In this document: positions 22,337 to 33,300 of the stretch, one piece after another | Layout: the number at the start of each line of letters is the position of its first letter | How positions within the stretch are numbered: position 1 is the stretch's first letter | From: Escarpia spicata | Taxonomy: Eukaryota; Annelida; Polychaeta; Sabellida; Siboglinidae | NCBI GenBank assembly: GCA_963995525.1 | Contig: OZ023206.1 | Location: 28,450,960 to 28,514,959, forward strand | Length of the DNA: 64,000 nt | Direction of reading: 5' to 3' | Position numbers and translations under genes: made by a program | Notes under the pieces: model-generated | What the model saw: only the letters and a program-made list of their open reading frames with translations | Told to the model about the DNA's origin: nothing | Database searches by the model: none

Positions 22337-23634
22337 CTTTCGTGAATAAACAATCGTGTGAGGGGGTCAAGAGCGAGCTCGATCTTTTCACCGTGCCTCC
22401 GACTCAGACCAGCATCATCGATAGTCACACGGTACAATACCAACCCATGTCCTCGCTCGACTCGGCGGACCGATAGAATTCGTTATACCCGGATCGGGAG
22501 ACGATTACCTGCATCTCACCACCACAATGCTACACATTCAAGCGAAGGTGACCCGTGCCGACGGAGCCGACCTCGATGCCGCCGATCCTGTCGGTCCCGT
22601 GAATAACTGCCTCCATTCGCTGTTCAGTCAGGTCGTCGTCTACCTGAGCGGAACGCTCGTGACTCCCTCGACCAACACGTACCCGTACCGCGTCTACATA
22701 GAGACGCTGCTGAATTACGGAGACGATGTCAAGGAACTGACGAGTCAGATGTGGCACAAGGACACGGGCAATCGCATGGAAGCCGTCGAAATAGCCGACG
22801 GCGATGCAGCCAACGCGGGGTTCGTCAACAGACGCAACAAGATCGCTCGGAGTCGCGTGGTCGACATGCTGGGTCGTCTCCACGTGGACCTGTTCCTCCA
22901 GGATAACTTCCTCATCAACGGCGTAGAGGTCAAGATACGTATGGTGCGCAGCAAGGATACGTTCGCGCTTATGATCGGCGGCGCCAACTCCGACTATAAG
23001 GCAAAGATTCTCAACGCCACACTGTTCGTCAAGAAGGTCCCATTGAATCCGAGCGTGCAGATGGCTCACATCAAAGCCCTAAAAAAACCACAGCCAAGTA
23101 TCCGATGTGAACCGTCGACTGGAAGGTTTACTACATTCCCACTGGTACCCGCTAGCACACGCACGAGAATCTCTTCCTTGGCACTCTTCCAAAACGTATC
23201 ATGCTGTGCTGCATCAATAACGACGCCTACAACGGAACCTACGTTAAAAATCCGTTCCACGCCAAAAACAACCACATCAACTTCCTCGCCGTGTACATGG
23301 ATGGACGACAGATACCCTCCAAACCTTTCCAGCCTAATTTCGACGACGGCCTCTTCGTCAGGTGCTACCACAACCTGTTCACCACGACATGTAAGGTGTG
23401 GCAGGTAAGCTTGTCTCGCGCCGACTTCTGACACGGCTACACCTTCTTCAGGGTTGGGTCTCACCCCCGACGCGTACGATGACTGCTGCTTTCATCTGGT
23501 ACAAAAGGGTAACCTGGTCATCGAGATTCATTTCCGTGATGCACTGACGACCACTATGAACGTCGTCGCATAAATCGAGTTCGAGACCGTGTTTGAGATC
23601 AACAAGAGTCGAAACGTCATCTACCACTTCTGAT
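22333..23634 (+). pseudogene. Major capsid protein (double jelly-roll)
   Basis: Frame text in order: AFVNKQSCEGVKSELDLF, TVPPTQTS, a frame break at about 22,470, IEFVIPGSGDDYLHL, then a long intact stretch (22,527-23,080) with VNNCLHSLFSQVVVYLSGTL, YPYRVYIETLLNYG and RLHVDLFLQDNFLINGVEVK. A shift at a poly-A run at about 23,080 follows. Then come VYYIPTG, YVKNPFHAKNNHINFLAVYM, FDDGLFVRCYHNLF and, after another shift, TPDAYDDCCFHLVQKGNL and EINKSRNVIYHF. Length and motif order match the Polinton/adintovirus MCP (about 430 codons). The first codon is ATA instead of ATG, and there is at least one more stop near the end. Confidence 0.95.
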
Positions 23635-24060
23635 AGAGACCCTGCAGATCGCCCGCCTACTCGACCTGGATCCACACTCCGAGGCTATTGTAGCCAAAGA
23701 CAGACTACTCGCGATGACGATAGACGCTTTCCCTGCCGCCTTCGTAACACGCACAACACCAAGAAACCGAGTGAACATTGGATAGCACTATACCTGGGCG
23801 GCAAAGGTCACGGTGAATACTTCTGCTCGTACGGCTTGGCGCCACGGCACGTCGAGTTCCGCTGATTCATGAATAAACATTGTGTAGAATGGACTCATAA
23901 TTCCAAGAGACTTCAAAATCCTCTATCTAACGTTTGCGGACAATGCTGTTTTGCTTATCTCATGTTTCGCTGTCGCGGACTTCCTATGAAGGCATTCGTG
24001 AACGGTTTCTGCACTGATCTGGTAGCAAACGATTGTCGTGTATTCGATCGGCTTAAATAA
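23634..24060 (+). pseudogene. Adenain-like maturation cysteine protease
   Basis: Begins at an ATA that overlaps the capsid stop (TGATA). Reads QIARLLDLDPHSE and DAFPAAFV, shifts frame, then EHWIALYLGGKG (catalytic His), EYFCSYGLAPRHVEF, an in-frame stop, MNKHCVEWTHNSKRLQNPLS and VCGQCCFAYLMFRCRGL (catalytic Gln and Cys). Ends TAA. Matches the Ulp1-like protease of Polintons that cleaves capsid precursors. Confidence 0.9.
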
Positions 24061-24239
24061 TTGAAATAAGATGTGTGTTTCGGCGTTATGTTTACTACTG
24101 TTTCGCTATTGATAACTAGGTCATCATAGGACCGACGACGTGGTTGACATATCGTGCATGTACCGTGTTTCATTGACGGGCAGGTATCATCATCATTATT
24201 ATCTTTCGAGCCTATGGCGCGGTGGTCACACACCCGTAA

Positions 24240-24480
24240 GCTCACGACCTCTGCCGCGTTGTTCAGTCACCCGTAAGTCGTACCACCATACGACCCAATG
24301 GCGTGGTCGTACAGACAAGTAAGTCGTACCACCATACGACCCAATGGCGTGGTCGTACAGACCCGTAAGTCGTACCACCATACGACCCAATGCCGTGGTC
24401 GTACACACCCGTAAGTCGTACCACCATACGACCCAATGGCGTGGTCGTACAGACCCGTAAGTCGTACCACCGATGGCGCG
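24240..24480. repeat. 46/47-bp minisatellite, about 4.5 copies
   Basis: Unit begins 'cccgtaagtcgtaccaccat' and continues 'acgacccaatggcgtggtcg' 'tacagac'. It contains short inverted words (gtcgta...tacgac). It starts 180 bp after the protease stop and may be part of the Polinton terminal region. Confidence 0.9.
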
Positions 24481-24774
24481 GTTTTAAATCACCCGCAAGT
24501 TATGTCACATCGTCCACTTGTCTTCAGTTAATAAAATACTATTTCATGCATGATATCACACACGCATGCATATGTTAATCGTTATACGTTTGTATCTTTA
24601 GTCAATAAAATACGTGTGCACTCATATAGTTTCGTGTTTCGTTCGTTCTTTCATACACACGCATTCATGCACACACACCTCTCTAAGTGAATACCCCATT
24701 ACCCCTAATTACTCCCTAATTACCACTGCATACCCCTCATGTCCCACCTTCCCACACGCGGCACAACCTCCCTA
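24481..24774. other. AT-rich, two AATAAA signals
   Basis: AATAAA occurs at about 24,530 and 24,604, followed by a short run of attacccctaatta-type units (24,695-24,725). No coding. Confidence 0.45.
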
Positions 24775-25325
24775 ACATTCCGCCAGAGGGCACTACATAC
24801 ACTTCTTTCCGCCAGGAGGTAGTTCACGTGACCACAATGACAGCCGCCATCTTAGAATGTATCCATGGGTGCCCCGGCCCCACTACCGCGACTCATCCAG
24901 ACGTCCTAAAGTACTACTGCCGCTTTGTAAGGTAGTGAAGCATTCCTCTCTTCTTCTGACTTCTCCGATCCCGAGCACATCCCATGCCAAAGTTATTCCT
25001 CAAGTTCTTGTATCTGTTCATCACTTAGTAGTGTTCTTACGTTATATGTTGCTATATTCAGTCTACTTACCTTTTCTCGGCGGCTCTTCTTGACCCACAT
25101 ATTCTTAGCATCCCCTGCACGGAAACCTACTTGACCCGAACCGCCTCCTTTATCTTTCGATGCTGCTGGGGACTGGGGGCCTTGGCTTCCTTGTACTTTG
25201 CATGTTGGCGTTGTTGGTCTACCCTTCCACGCTGGTGCGGGTTGGAAAGGGGTCGACGTAGGGTAATATGAAAAGCAGGTTGTTGTCACGAGAAACCACA
25301 GTCCCGACACCAACCACAAACTTTA
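24775..25325. mobile_element. RTE 5' fragments in opposed orientation
   Basis: 24,775-24,935 (plus) matches the module at 11,690-11,850. 25,325-24,993 (minus) encodes a low-complexity P/S/K-rich N-terminus ending LNIATYNVRTL, the start of an RTE AP-endonuclease, then SDEQIQELEE. The two pieces face each other, as after a 5' inversion during insertion. Confidence 0.65.
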
Positions 25326-25760
25326 TTGAGAATTAACGTGGTTCAGGAGAGGTAGTTTATGATACAAAACAATAACGCTTATCTGGAATGAGCAGAGCTC
25401 TAGTTGCATACAAGAAGATAATGTCTGATTGGTAAACGTGTTTTTATTACATTTGCGCCGAAGATACATGTGGCATATTAATTAAGACAAGAAGTTAAAG
25501 GAACAGTTAAGCACGTCATGTAATGTGAAAAGCAGGAGATCTGTGAGAATTATTTATTTTATTTTATAGTACTCCGTAGTACCAGACGCAAGGGCTTCCG
25601 AAAGATAACGACCAAACTTACACTGTTAGGACTACTGTGAATAATTATGTTCGGGAAGTCGAATTGTGAGGCTGCTTTTATGCAGACAATTTATTGAATA
25701 AGAGACATTGGGAATAAAAACATATAATTCATGAATTCATATTATATATTACATCCTGCT
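25326..25760. other. No gene seen
   Basis: AT-rich sequence without recognisable coding or repeat structure. Confidence 0.4.
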
Positions 25761-25762
25761 AA

Positions 25763-26025
25763 CTATTCCCATGTCCACCAAGCCCAAATATATAAAAAAT
25801 TCAATGGATTAGAAATTCCACATTTTATGCTGTGCATCCGGACATTTTCTGGTCCCAAGATCGAACCCTGTGGGACACTACATGAAATATTGCGCACAGT
25901 AGAATTACATTTGTTAATGGACACATATTGTTTTCTGTTTTCTAGATAACTATTTAACCAGTTAAATGCCACACCACGGATACCAAGAAATTCAATTTTT
26001 TTACATAACAGTTTATTTATTCCAA
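25763..26025 (-). mobile_element. LINE reverse-transcriptase fragment
   Basis: Minus frame FLGIRGVAFNWLNSYLENRK then CSVPQGSILGP, a CR1/Jockey-type RT core. Similarity stops after LGP, where unrelated sequence follows. Confidence 0.7.
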
Positions 26026-26251
26026 ATGATCACTAGCACATCTACAGTTTGTTTGTATTAAGCAGTTGTTGATTTTATAACAATAAAATATTGATATTAG
26101 TTAGCCTACGTACCTGTATTTCGATACGTCAAAGATGTTAAAAGAAATTCTCTGATGAGAAATATGACAATCTAGATGTAGGTATATAAAGTAAAAAAAA
26201 TAATGACTATATCTCTAATTCTTTTATATCAGGCAATTATTCAAGGATGTC

Positions 26252-27905
26252 ATGAACAACTTCCGCCATATCTCTAATATGTCCTTTAGGTCAAAGTTGT
26301 CAGAGAGGGTTGTGCTGAACAAGCTCATTGACCACGTCTCGTGCAACAGTCTGCAGGAACAAAATTCAATCCGCCTACAAACCGAGTCACAGTACAGAAA
26401 CTGCACCGATGCAAATCCAGAATTATATCCTGATAACCATGGACAACAAGAAGGGGGGTGTTGTTGATCCTACTTGATCTATCAGCGGCATTTGACGCTG
26501 TAGATCATACGCTGCTGTTGGCTTGTATGAAGAGTGCGGGTGTCATCGGCGTCACTCATCAGTGGTTTGAGCCATACCTGACTTCGAGGACTCATACTGT
26601 CCGTCTAAGCCAGACCCAGTCAGACTCGTCGGAACTGCTCCAGGGAATGCCACAGGGGTCAGTTCATGGCCCAGTTTTGTTTATACTCTACACGGGATCC
26701 ATTGGGCAGATAGTTAGGCGGCACCGACTTCACTTCCATCTCATTGCCAGTGATTCTCAATTGTATGTCTCATTTAAGATCAAGGACACTAACGATGAGA
26801 CCGCTGCACTGGCACGCATCCAAGCATTTGTGGGGAGAACTGAAAGCATGGATGTCTCATCATCGTCTTGAGCTGATTGACAACAAGACTGAAGTAGTTT
26901 TGAAAACATGGTAAGTTAACTTTCCGAGTCCTATGTTGCTCTGAGCTTTCGACATTTTCACGCCAGCAAGCACTGCCTGACTGATGTCGTCATCGGGGAG
27001 AGCATCCTCAAGCCTACTACCGTCGCTCGCAACCTTGGAGTGATGTTTGACAGTGAGCTCAGCACGAAATCGCAAGTGTCGAAACTGTGCCAGGTAGCAC
27101 ACTTTCATCTACACCGAATTCGTTCCATCAGATATTGCTTGACACACTGAATTCCTGGTTAACTCCCTCGTCATATCGCGACTGGACTATGGAAATGGCC
27201 TCCTTTACGGTGTACCTGATCAGCTACAAGCTGCAGAGAGTCCAGAATGTGGCAGTTCGCGTTGTGGCCAAAGCCAGTCGCTATGATCATATAACTCCCA
27301 TCCTAGAGATTCTCCATTGGCTTCCCGTCCGGTACCGTATTGAGTACAAGGTCGTACTGATGACGTTCAAAGCCCCTCATCTGCTTGCGCCGAGCTACAT
27401 GACAGACCAGCTCCTGTTCTACCAGCCCAGCAGAACATTGCGATCGTCATCAGATTCTCTACTGAGTGTGCGCAGTGCACACCTCCGCCAGTACGGTGAT
27501 CGTGCCTTCTCCATAGCTGCTTCCTCGCGATATGCGCAAATGTGACTGTTTACACCACTTCAAAAGACTCCTGAAGACTCAACTGTTCAAACGAGCCTTT
27601 TATTCTGAACTTTCACTGTCGTTTAATGTTGCCGATCGATTTGACTTTTTAATGATTATTTTGTCTATGCTATGTTTTTATTATCGTAAATTTCTAGTGT
27701 TGTTTTATAACGTTTTTGTAAGTTTCTTAATTATAATTTGACTGGACATTTGGTGAACGTTTTTATGATCTTGGATTTTTAGTTCTGTATTTGTTATGTT
27801 ATATAATCTCGAATTTGTTTAGTCTTTTTGTCTTAGCGCCTTCGAACAGGGTAACCTGGAGTCATGGCGCTTTATAAATGCTCTAATTATTATTATTATT
27901 TATTT
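26252..27905 (+). mobile_element. L2-like LINE, RT and 3' end, decayed
   Basis: RT palm text: LLILLDLSAAFDAVDHTLLL, MPQGSVHGPVLFILYTGSIG, then IASDSQLY where the catalytic YADD should be (both aspartates not preserved as a pair). After a scrambled section the C-terminal domain reads LQRVQNVAVRVV, SRYDHITPILEILHWLPVRY and LLKTQLFKRAF. The 3' tail is 'catggcgctttataaatgct' followed by (ATT)n. Inactive. Confidence 0.85.
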
Positions 27906-29300
27906 GTTTTATTTGTTTTTGCATAATACTAAAATAATGACTATCTCTATTTCGTTTGCATTAGGCAAATAGTCACTTGTTTTATAATATGTATACCTAC
28001 ATCCAGAGTGTCATCTCTCTCATTAGAGAGTTTATTTGAAACGTCTTTGTCGTATTGAACCGAGAGGACATTAGCTATTTTATATGTTTAAGAAAAAATA
28101 TGTCGACACGTTGCATGCTTTTTAATACAGCATTTCAGTGTTTGCGAATAGTTTATTCCAAAAGACAGCGCAGTACACAAACAAATGCGTGCAAGACAGT
28201 ATAAATGGCGAAGCGATTTATAACAAATTAGTTTAACAAGAAATTACCTAACAAGCAGCCAATCTGCCAATAGCCAATCCATCTCAACACGCAGGCTAAC
28301 ACACTAAGTTGGACAGGAAATCAGAGACGCAGTGATTACACAGTAGGTGCATTAAAGCACGGTTACGATTACTGATTAAACGAGTACGAATATGTGCAGT
28401 AATTATTAAATAATAATTTATGACATTAACGTGCAATTGATTAAACAGATAAATGTGTTAAAACGTGTAACTTGCTAAGATTAGACACAACTTATCTTAA
28501 CAAATGGCATGGTATTATGAGTGTACATTCAATTCTAAACAAATGGTAGCGCCTATACTAAATTCACACATGTAAGTGAGATGCTGTAGAGACATGTAAT
28601 CGTGTTCGTTATGTGTGTTGTGAACTAACGATTGTCACGACCTTTCTTCTACCATAACACATGAGAACAACTAGTTCGCTACGAAGGAACAAGGTAACAT
28701 AATGGCCAACTGCACAAAAACAGAGAATAATACATCACACAGAAAGAAAATAATTGAGAACATATCTGAAAAAAAGCTCAGAACACTTCACATGATTGTA
28801 CTTTTTCACAAGAACCAAACAATAGCATTTAGAAAAAGAATGAAATAAAAGGAGACCGTTCTATTAACAATCGACATGGAATTATTGTACAAAGAGAGAC
28901 AAAGCGTAATTTGGAGATGAGTGGAGACCGAGAGCGACGGATAGATAGGCGGGAATGAAGAGGATTTGTGGAGCTGGAAGCGTTCGAGCAATGCCGGGGA
29001 AAGAAACTTGGAGCTCAGCCTCGGACTAGTGGGGGAACTAGGAGACCAGGATGAAATGAGCGATATATGTGAAATATCCTTGTCCAGATAGTCGGTTTCC
29101 AGGAAAACAGAAATCATTTCATGGCAGGTAATCGAATATGATGCTCCAGACGTTTCCTATAAAGACACCATTTGCAATATAAAACATATAAATCATTACA
29201 TTGTATAGAATATATCATGTAGGAAATTCCTGGATGTTTATCTATAGAATAATTTGTAATCTAGAATTTTGAATTTGAAAGTCTGTATAAGTCTATACAA
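27906..29300. other. No gene seen
   Basis: AT-rich intergenic sequence. A reverse-strand AATAAA at 29,302-29,307 could serve the receptor gene just upstream on minus. Confidence 0.4.
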
Positions 29301-29523
29301 ATTTATTTGGCTATAAACAATATAGAATTGTATATTATATTTTATAGAATTCAGTAGTAATTGCAGTGACCATAAAATTCGAGGTATTTCGACACAATAC
29401 TCTATATAATTCAGGTATAGATTTTCGAAACATTTATATTGTATTCTAAAGATTCCTTTTGCTAACGACATAACACTGAAACAACACCACCAGATGACAT
29501 CAAATGTTCTCCAATGCCAGGGG

Positions 29524-29952
29524 CTAGATCTGGCCCATGATAACACGTTTGAATGCATTCTGGAAGTCCTTGTTGCTGTAGGCGTAAAGGAACGGGTTGA
29601 GAGTAGAGTTGAAGTAGGTCAACCAGAACGTGATGGTATAGATCACCTCAGGCATTCGGTCAGGGTCGATGGCGCTTATGTCAAAGATAAAGTGGAACGG
29701 CAGCCAACAGACTAGGTACGAGAATATGATGTAGCTTAGGGTAACGAAAGCTTTCCGTTCCTGGTTGAAGCGGTCTCGGTCCCGCTTCAGTCGCTCGTGT
29801 TGTTCGGCTGCCGCTGAAGACATCGCCGGCAGACCTGACCCCGTCAATGGATTTAACAATGACCTCACGTGGGCGCTGGTGGCTTCAACAGTTACGACGG
29901 TGCTGAGGGGAGCCACTTTTGGCGTGAATGAGTGGACTTTTTCTGCCAGTAC
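29524..29952 (-). CDS. GPCR coding exon 4 (end of ICL3, TM6, TM7, C-tail)
   Basis: Acceptor ACTTCAG, then VLAEKVHSFTP, a helical charged stretch (ERLKRDRDRFNQERKAF), TM6 SYLVCWLPFHFIF and TM7 TFWLTYFNSTLNPFLYAYSN. Short tail ending VIMGQI and TAG at 29,526-29,524. Confidence 0.93.
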   Translation of the reverse strand, partial: VLAEKVHSFTPKVAPLSTVVTVEATSAHVRSLLNPLTGSGLPAMSSAAAEQHERLKRDRDRFNQERKAFVTLSYIIFSYLVCWLPFHFIFDISAIDPDRMPEVIYTITFWLTYFNSTLNPFLYAYSNKDFQNAFKRVIMGQI

Positions 29953-30098
29953 CTGAAGTTAGCATCAACGTCCAAGTTGTCGTTTTGTGTTGGCCATGTT
30001 ATATGTATTATACGAAGTAATTGTAATTTACAGAGCAATATCACAGCAAAGCAAATGTATAGACTACACACACACATACACACACACACACACTCACA

Positions 30099-30171
<73 letters not shown>

Positions 30172-30291
30172 ACGAGAGAGAGAGCGAGGGAGGGAAGGAG
30201 GGAGGGAGAGAGGGAGGGAGGGAGAGAGGGAGGGAGGAAGGGAGATAGATAGCTATATAGATAGATAGATCAATATATATATATAAATATA

Positions 30292-30352
<61 letters not shown>

Positions 30353-33300
30353 TGAAAGAGAGACAGACAGACATACAGACAGACAGACAGACAGACGGAC
30401 AGACAGACAGACAAACAGACTGACAGACATACAGATAGATAGATAGACATATAAGATATTAGACATTAGATAGACAGACAGAGAAAAGGAGGGAGGGAGG
30501 GAGGGAGGGAGGGAGGGAGGGAGGGAGGGAGGGAGGGAGGGAGGGAGGGAGGGAGGGAGGGAGGGAGGGAGGGATGACATTTATCATGTGACCACACTTA
30601 ATCAGTGTCAACAGGTCCGTAACCAGGTTTCGCTGGGGGGGTCTTTTTGACATTTTGGGCGCAAATTGATTAAACATTGTGGCAATTCCGTGTTTTGTCG
30701 TTTTGTAAACATGGATTTGTACCAGCTGATATCCACATGAGTTTAACCGTTGCCGTTACCATTTCCATAGGGATTGTAAGTAATTTAAATGGCTTCAAAC
30801 AAAATATTATTACCATATTTCCTCTCACATCCAACCTCTTTTCTATTAGCTTACATAACGCAGCGATGCCGTGAGTCATCTCTCTTCTCATTTTGAAAAA
30901 AAAAATTCTTATCTAATGCCTGTTCCACTCAGTTCCGCATCCGTCCATCCAAAATCTTCTTATTTGAAGCGCGATACTTCTTTACTTACCCAAGCACTGC
31001 TGTTTTGGACGTGTGTTGACATTCCGCTTGCGTGTCATTCCTTTTATTTTACAGAATATTAACTAACCATCCCTGGTAAATTCGTTCCATGTACATTTGT
31101 GGTACCTTAAAACGGTTCAATATTTTAATTTATTTTTGATGCAGTTTAAAGTTAGAATGTCTGCATGTTTCATTATTGTATATTTTACAGCTAGGATTCG
31201 GTGGAGTTTTTACCGTACAGCTTACGCTGGCAATTATTGATAGCCATGACCACACGTAAAGTTGTGCAAGGGGTTCGGGAGGCCGAGGGGGTTCGTTTGA
31301 GGAGAGTGGGTCGTAAAAGGGGTTCCAATAAATAGTTGATGTGTTGGCCACATTTAAATCACTTGCACTTGTTAAAAACTGCAGTCGCCAACAACAAATG
31401 TTCTTTTTCGCTAGATGACCGATTAGTATCACCGGAGAATAGATTCATTCTTCTCTGAGCGAGGGGATTGTGAAATTATACATTTTGATTGGGGGTTCGG
31501 TTTCTGATGTTTTTTTAAAGAGTCGGGTTAGTTCGAACAACCCTAAATATATCCTGCGCTTACATGTAAGAAGTACGTGCATGTTAGTTAGAGTAGTCAT
31601 TGCCAACCACGATTCGTAAATATGGGGTTAGTCCAAACGCACTTTCCCTGAAAGATGTCGAGCGCCTACATGCAAGAATAATGTGCATATCTCCTACGGT
31701 AATCATTGCTCGCCACGTATTTGTTTTATCTGGATCATGTGTGTAGGTTCGCACGGGGTTCGGATGGGGTTCGTAAACGTGGGGTTACTCCGTGCTACGT
31801 ACTTGCCTTAGCAAGGACATTGTTGTGGTTTCGAGTTGTCATGGGTCGTTTTTGAATGGGCGGTTCCCTACCCCATGGTTACGGGCCTCGTTAACACCAC
31901 TATGTCACATTTAGCAAACATTCCAGAAACGGTTATTGTGCGTGTTACACACCTGACTATTGGGGAGGCAGTGTTTCGACGCAGGTTCCGACGGAGCGGG
32001 CGTGCTGATTGACTGGCTCGGTGCCAGCATCGCCTGTGCAGAGCGTAGCGCCAGACGGCGCTTTCTCATCGTCGCGAATATCCGGATGAAACAGAAGATC
32101 ATGATGACGTCAGGTAGGTGATGTCCAACGATGGCAATGAAGATGACGAACTCGCGGTTCTTGGACGGTTCCCACTTGCACACGTACGGCTCACTCCAGC
32201 GGATCCGGTCAGTGATACACGGCGCCAACCACACGACGAGTACGGCAATCCTGCGACACAAGTCTTGTTACTTTGTTACGACGCTACAATTAATACATAC
32301 CTTTATATGAATCTACCCCTCGTTATTTTCTAGATACTGTGGATCCCCATTCTTTATGCGTTTTTGTTTATTCTTTTTGTGCGAATATATAGAGTCATGC
32401 TGTGATAGAAACGTAAGGAAACGTGTGCTGTTACAATGACGTCTTAGTATTTGCCCTATGTTTAAACTGTTGATAATCGCCATACGACTAATCTATCAGA
32501 ATTCGTGCTGTGGTAAATATACTGCGCTGCTGATGTGAATTACGTAGTAGGCCTAATTCCGGAGTCGCCTTGTTTATAACGTATTGGTACTTGGCGGTGG
32601 TGGTGGGAGACGTCCACGTTCGTGCCACTGGAAGTGTGTGGGCCTTGTAACGGTCATCACCTGGTCTATGATGACCCGCCCATGTACTGCTAACCTTATC
32701 TCACCTTAGCCAGCGATGCCCTAACTCGGCATCCTGGTGAAATGCATGTGTGGGGCCTGACCAACCCAGTACAAGCACCCTTGTTTACACAAGTCTCATT
32801 AAATATTCTTTACGATCGGACATTCTACGGAATCGACCTCGAACCGCCAACGGACATGATTACGGACATGATATTGGTACATGGACACATGATTAATTGT
32901 ATAGACTCGAACAATAAATTGTTGAGGATCGATATGTTGTTTTATGTTACTATTAGTGTCCTCGTACACCACGCAGCGTTATGGGTGATATGACTGTGAC
33001 GCACCAGATGACGACAATGACGACTTTCGTCTTTTTCGTGGTGTTGTATTGGTGATAGTTGAGACTCCATTGCACGGACCAGAAGCGGTCGACCGAGATT
33101 GCGACCAGGGTGAAGACTGACGCGAACGTCATGCCATAGTCGAAGAAGATCCACAAGCCGCATAGAACCTGTTCGGTCAGAAAGTCAACACCAGAGTTCT
33201 TAGAATCCAACGTGTTATTATGTACTAATCGGGCCGCACCTAGATGCAAACACGCACGCACGCACGCACGTATGCAATGTTTGTAACTTCGTTCTTCGTG

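Larger units (their letters stand above)
15020..24060 (+). mobile_element. Polinton/Maverick (adintovirus-like) element, decayed
   Basis: Eleven ORFs, all on plus, encode the Polinton set: protein-primed PolB, small membrane ORF, FtsK/HerA packaging ATPase, two conserved unknown ORFs, retroviral-type integrase with chromodomain, membrane protein, penton, PX core protein, double-jelly-roll major capsid protein and adenain-like cysteine protease. The block is visibly GC-richer than its AT-rich flanks. Almost every ORF has stops or frame breaks, so it is not functional as a unit. Terminal inverted repeats and target-site duplications were not found, so the true limits are uncertain. A different, older or divergent copy lies at 53.0-55.1 kb. 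Confidence 0.95.

Noticed and set aside
22530..23464. Long minus-strand frames opposite the capsid gene
   Set aside because: Shadows of the plus-strand capsid ORF; no own motifs.
14930..24540. Terminal inverted repeats for the Polinton
   Set aside because: No matching inverted sequence was found by eye between the left AACCGG tract and the right minisatellite region, so no ends are claimed.
28806..29117. 103-codon minus frame near the receptor 3' end
   Set aside because: Low-complexity Ser/Pro text with no domain; lies beyond the receptor stop and likely polyadenylation signal.
33005..33010. Reading receptor exon 2 on to its stop (ending RGVRGH)
   Set aside because: This would give TM4 twice. 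Using the GTGCGT donor after TG restores a single TM4 and the correct phase into exon 3.
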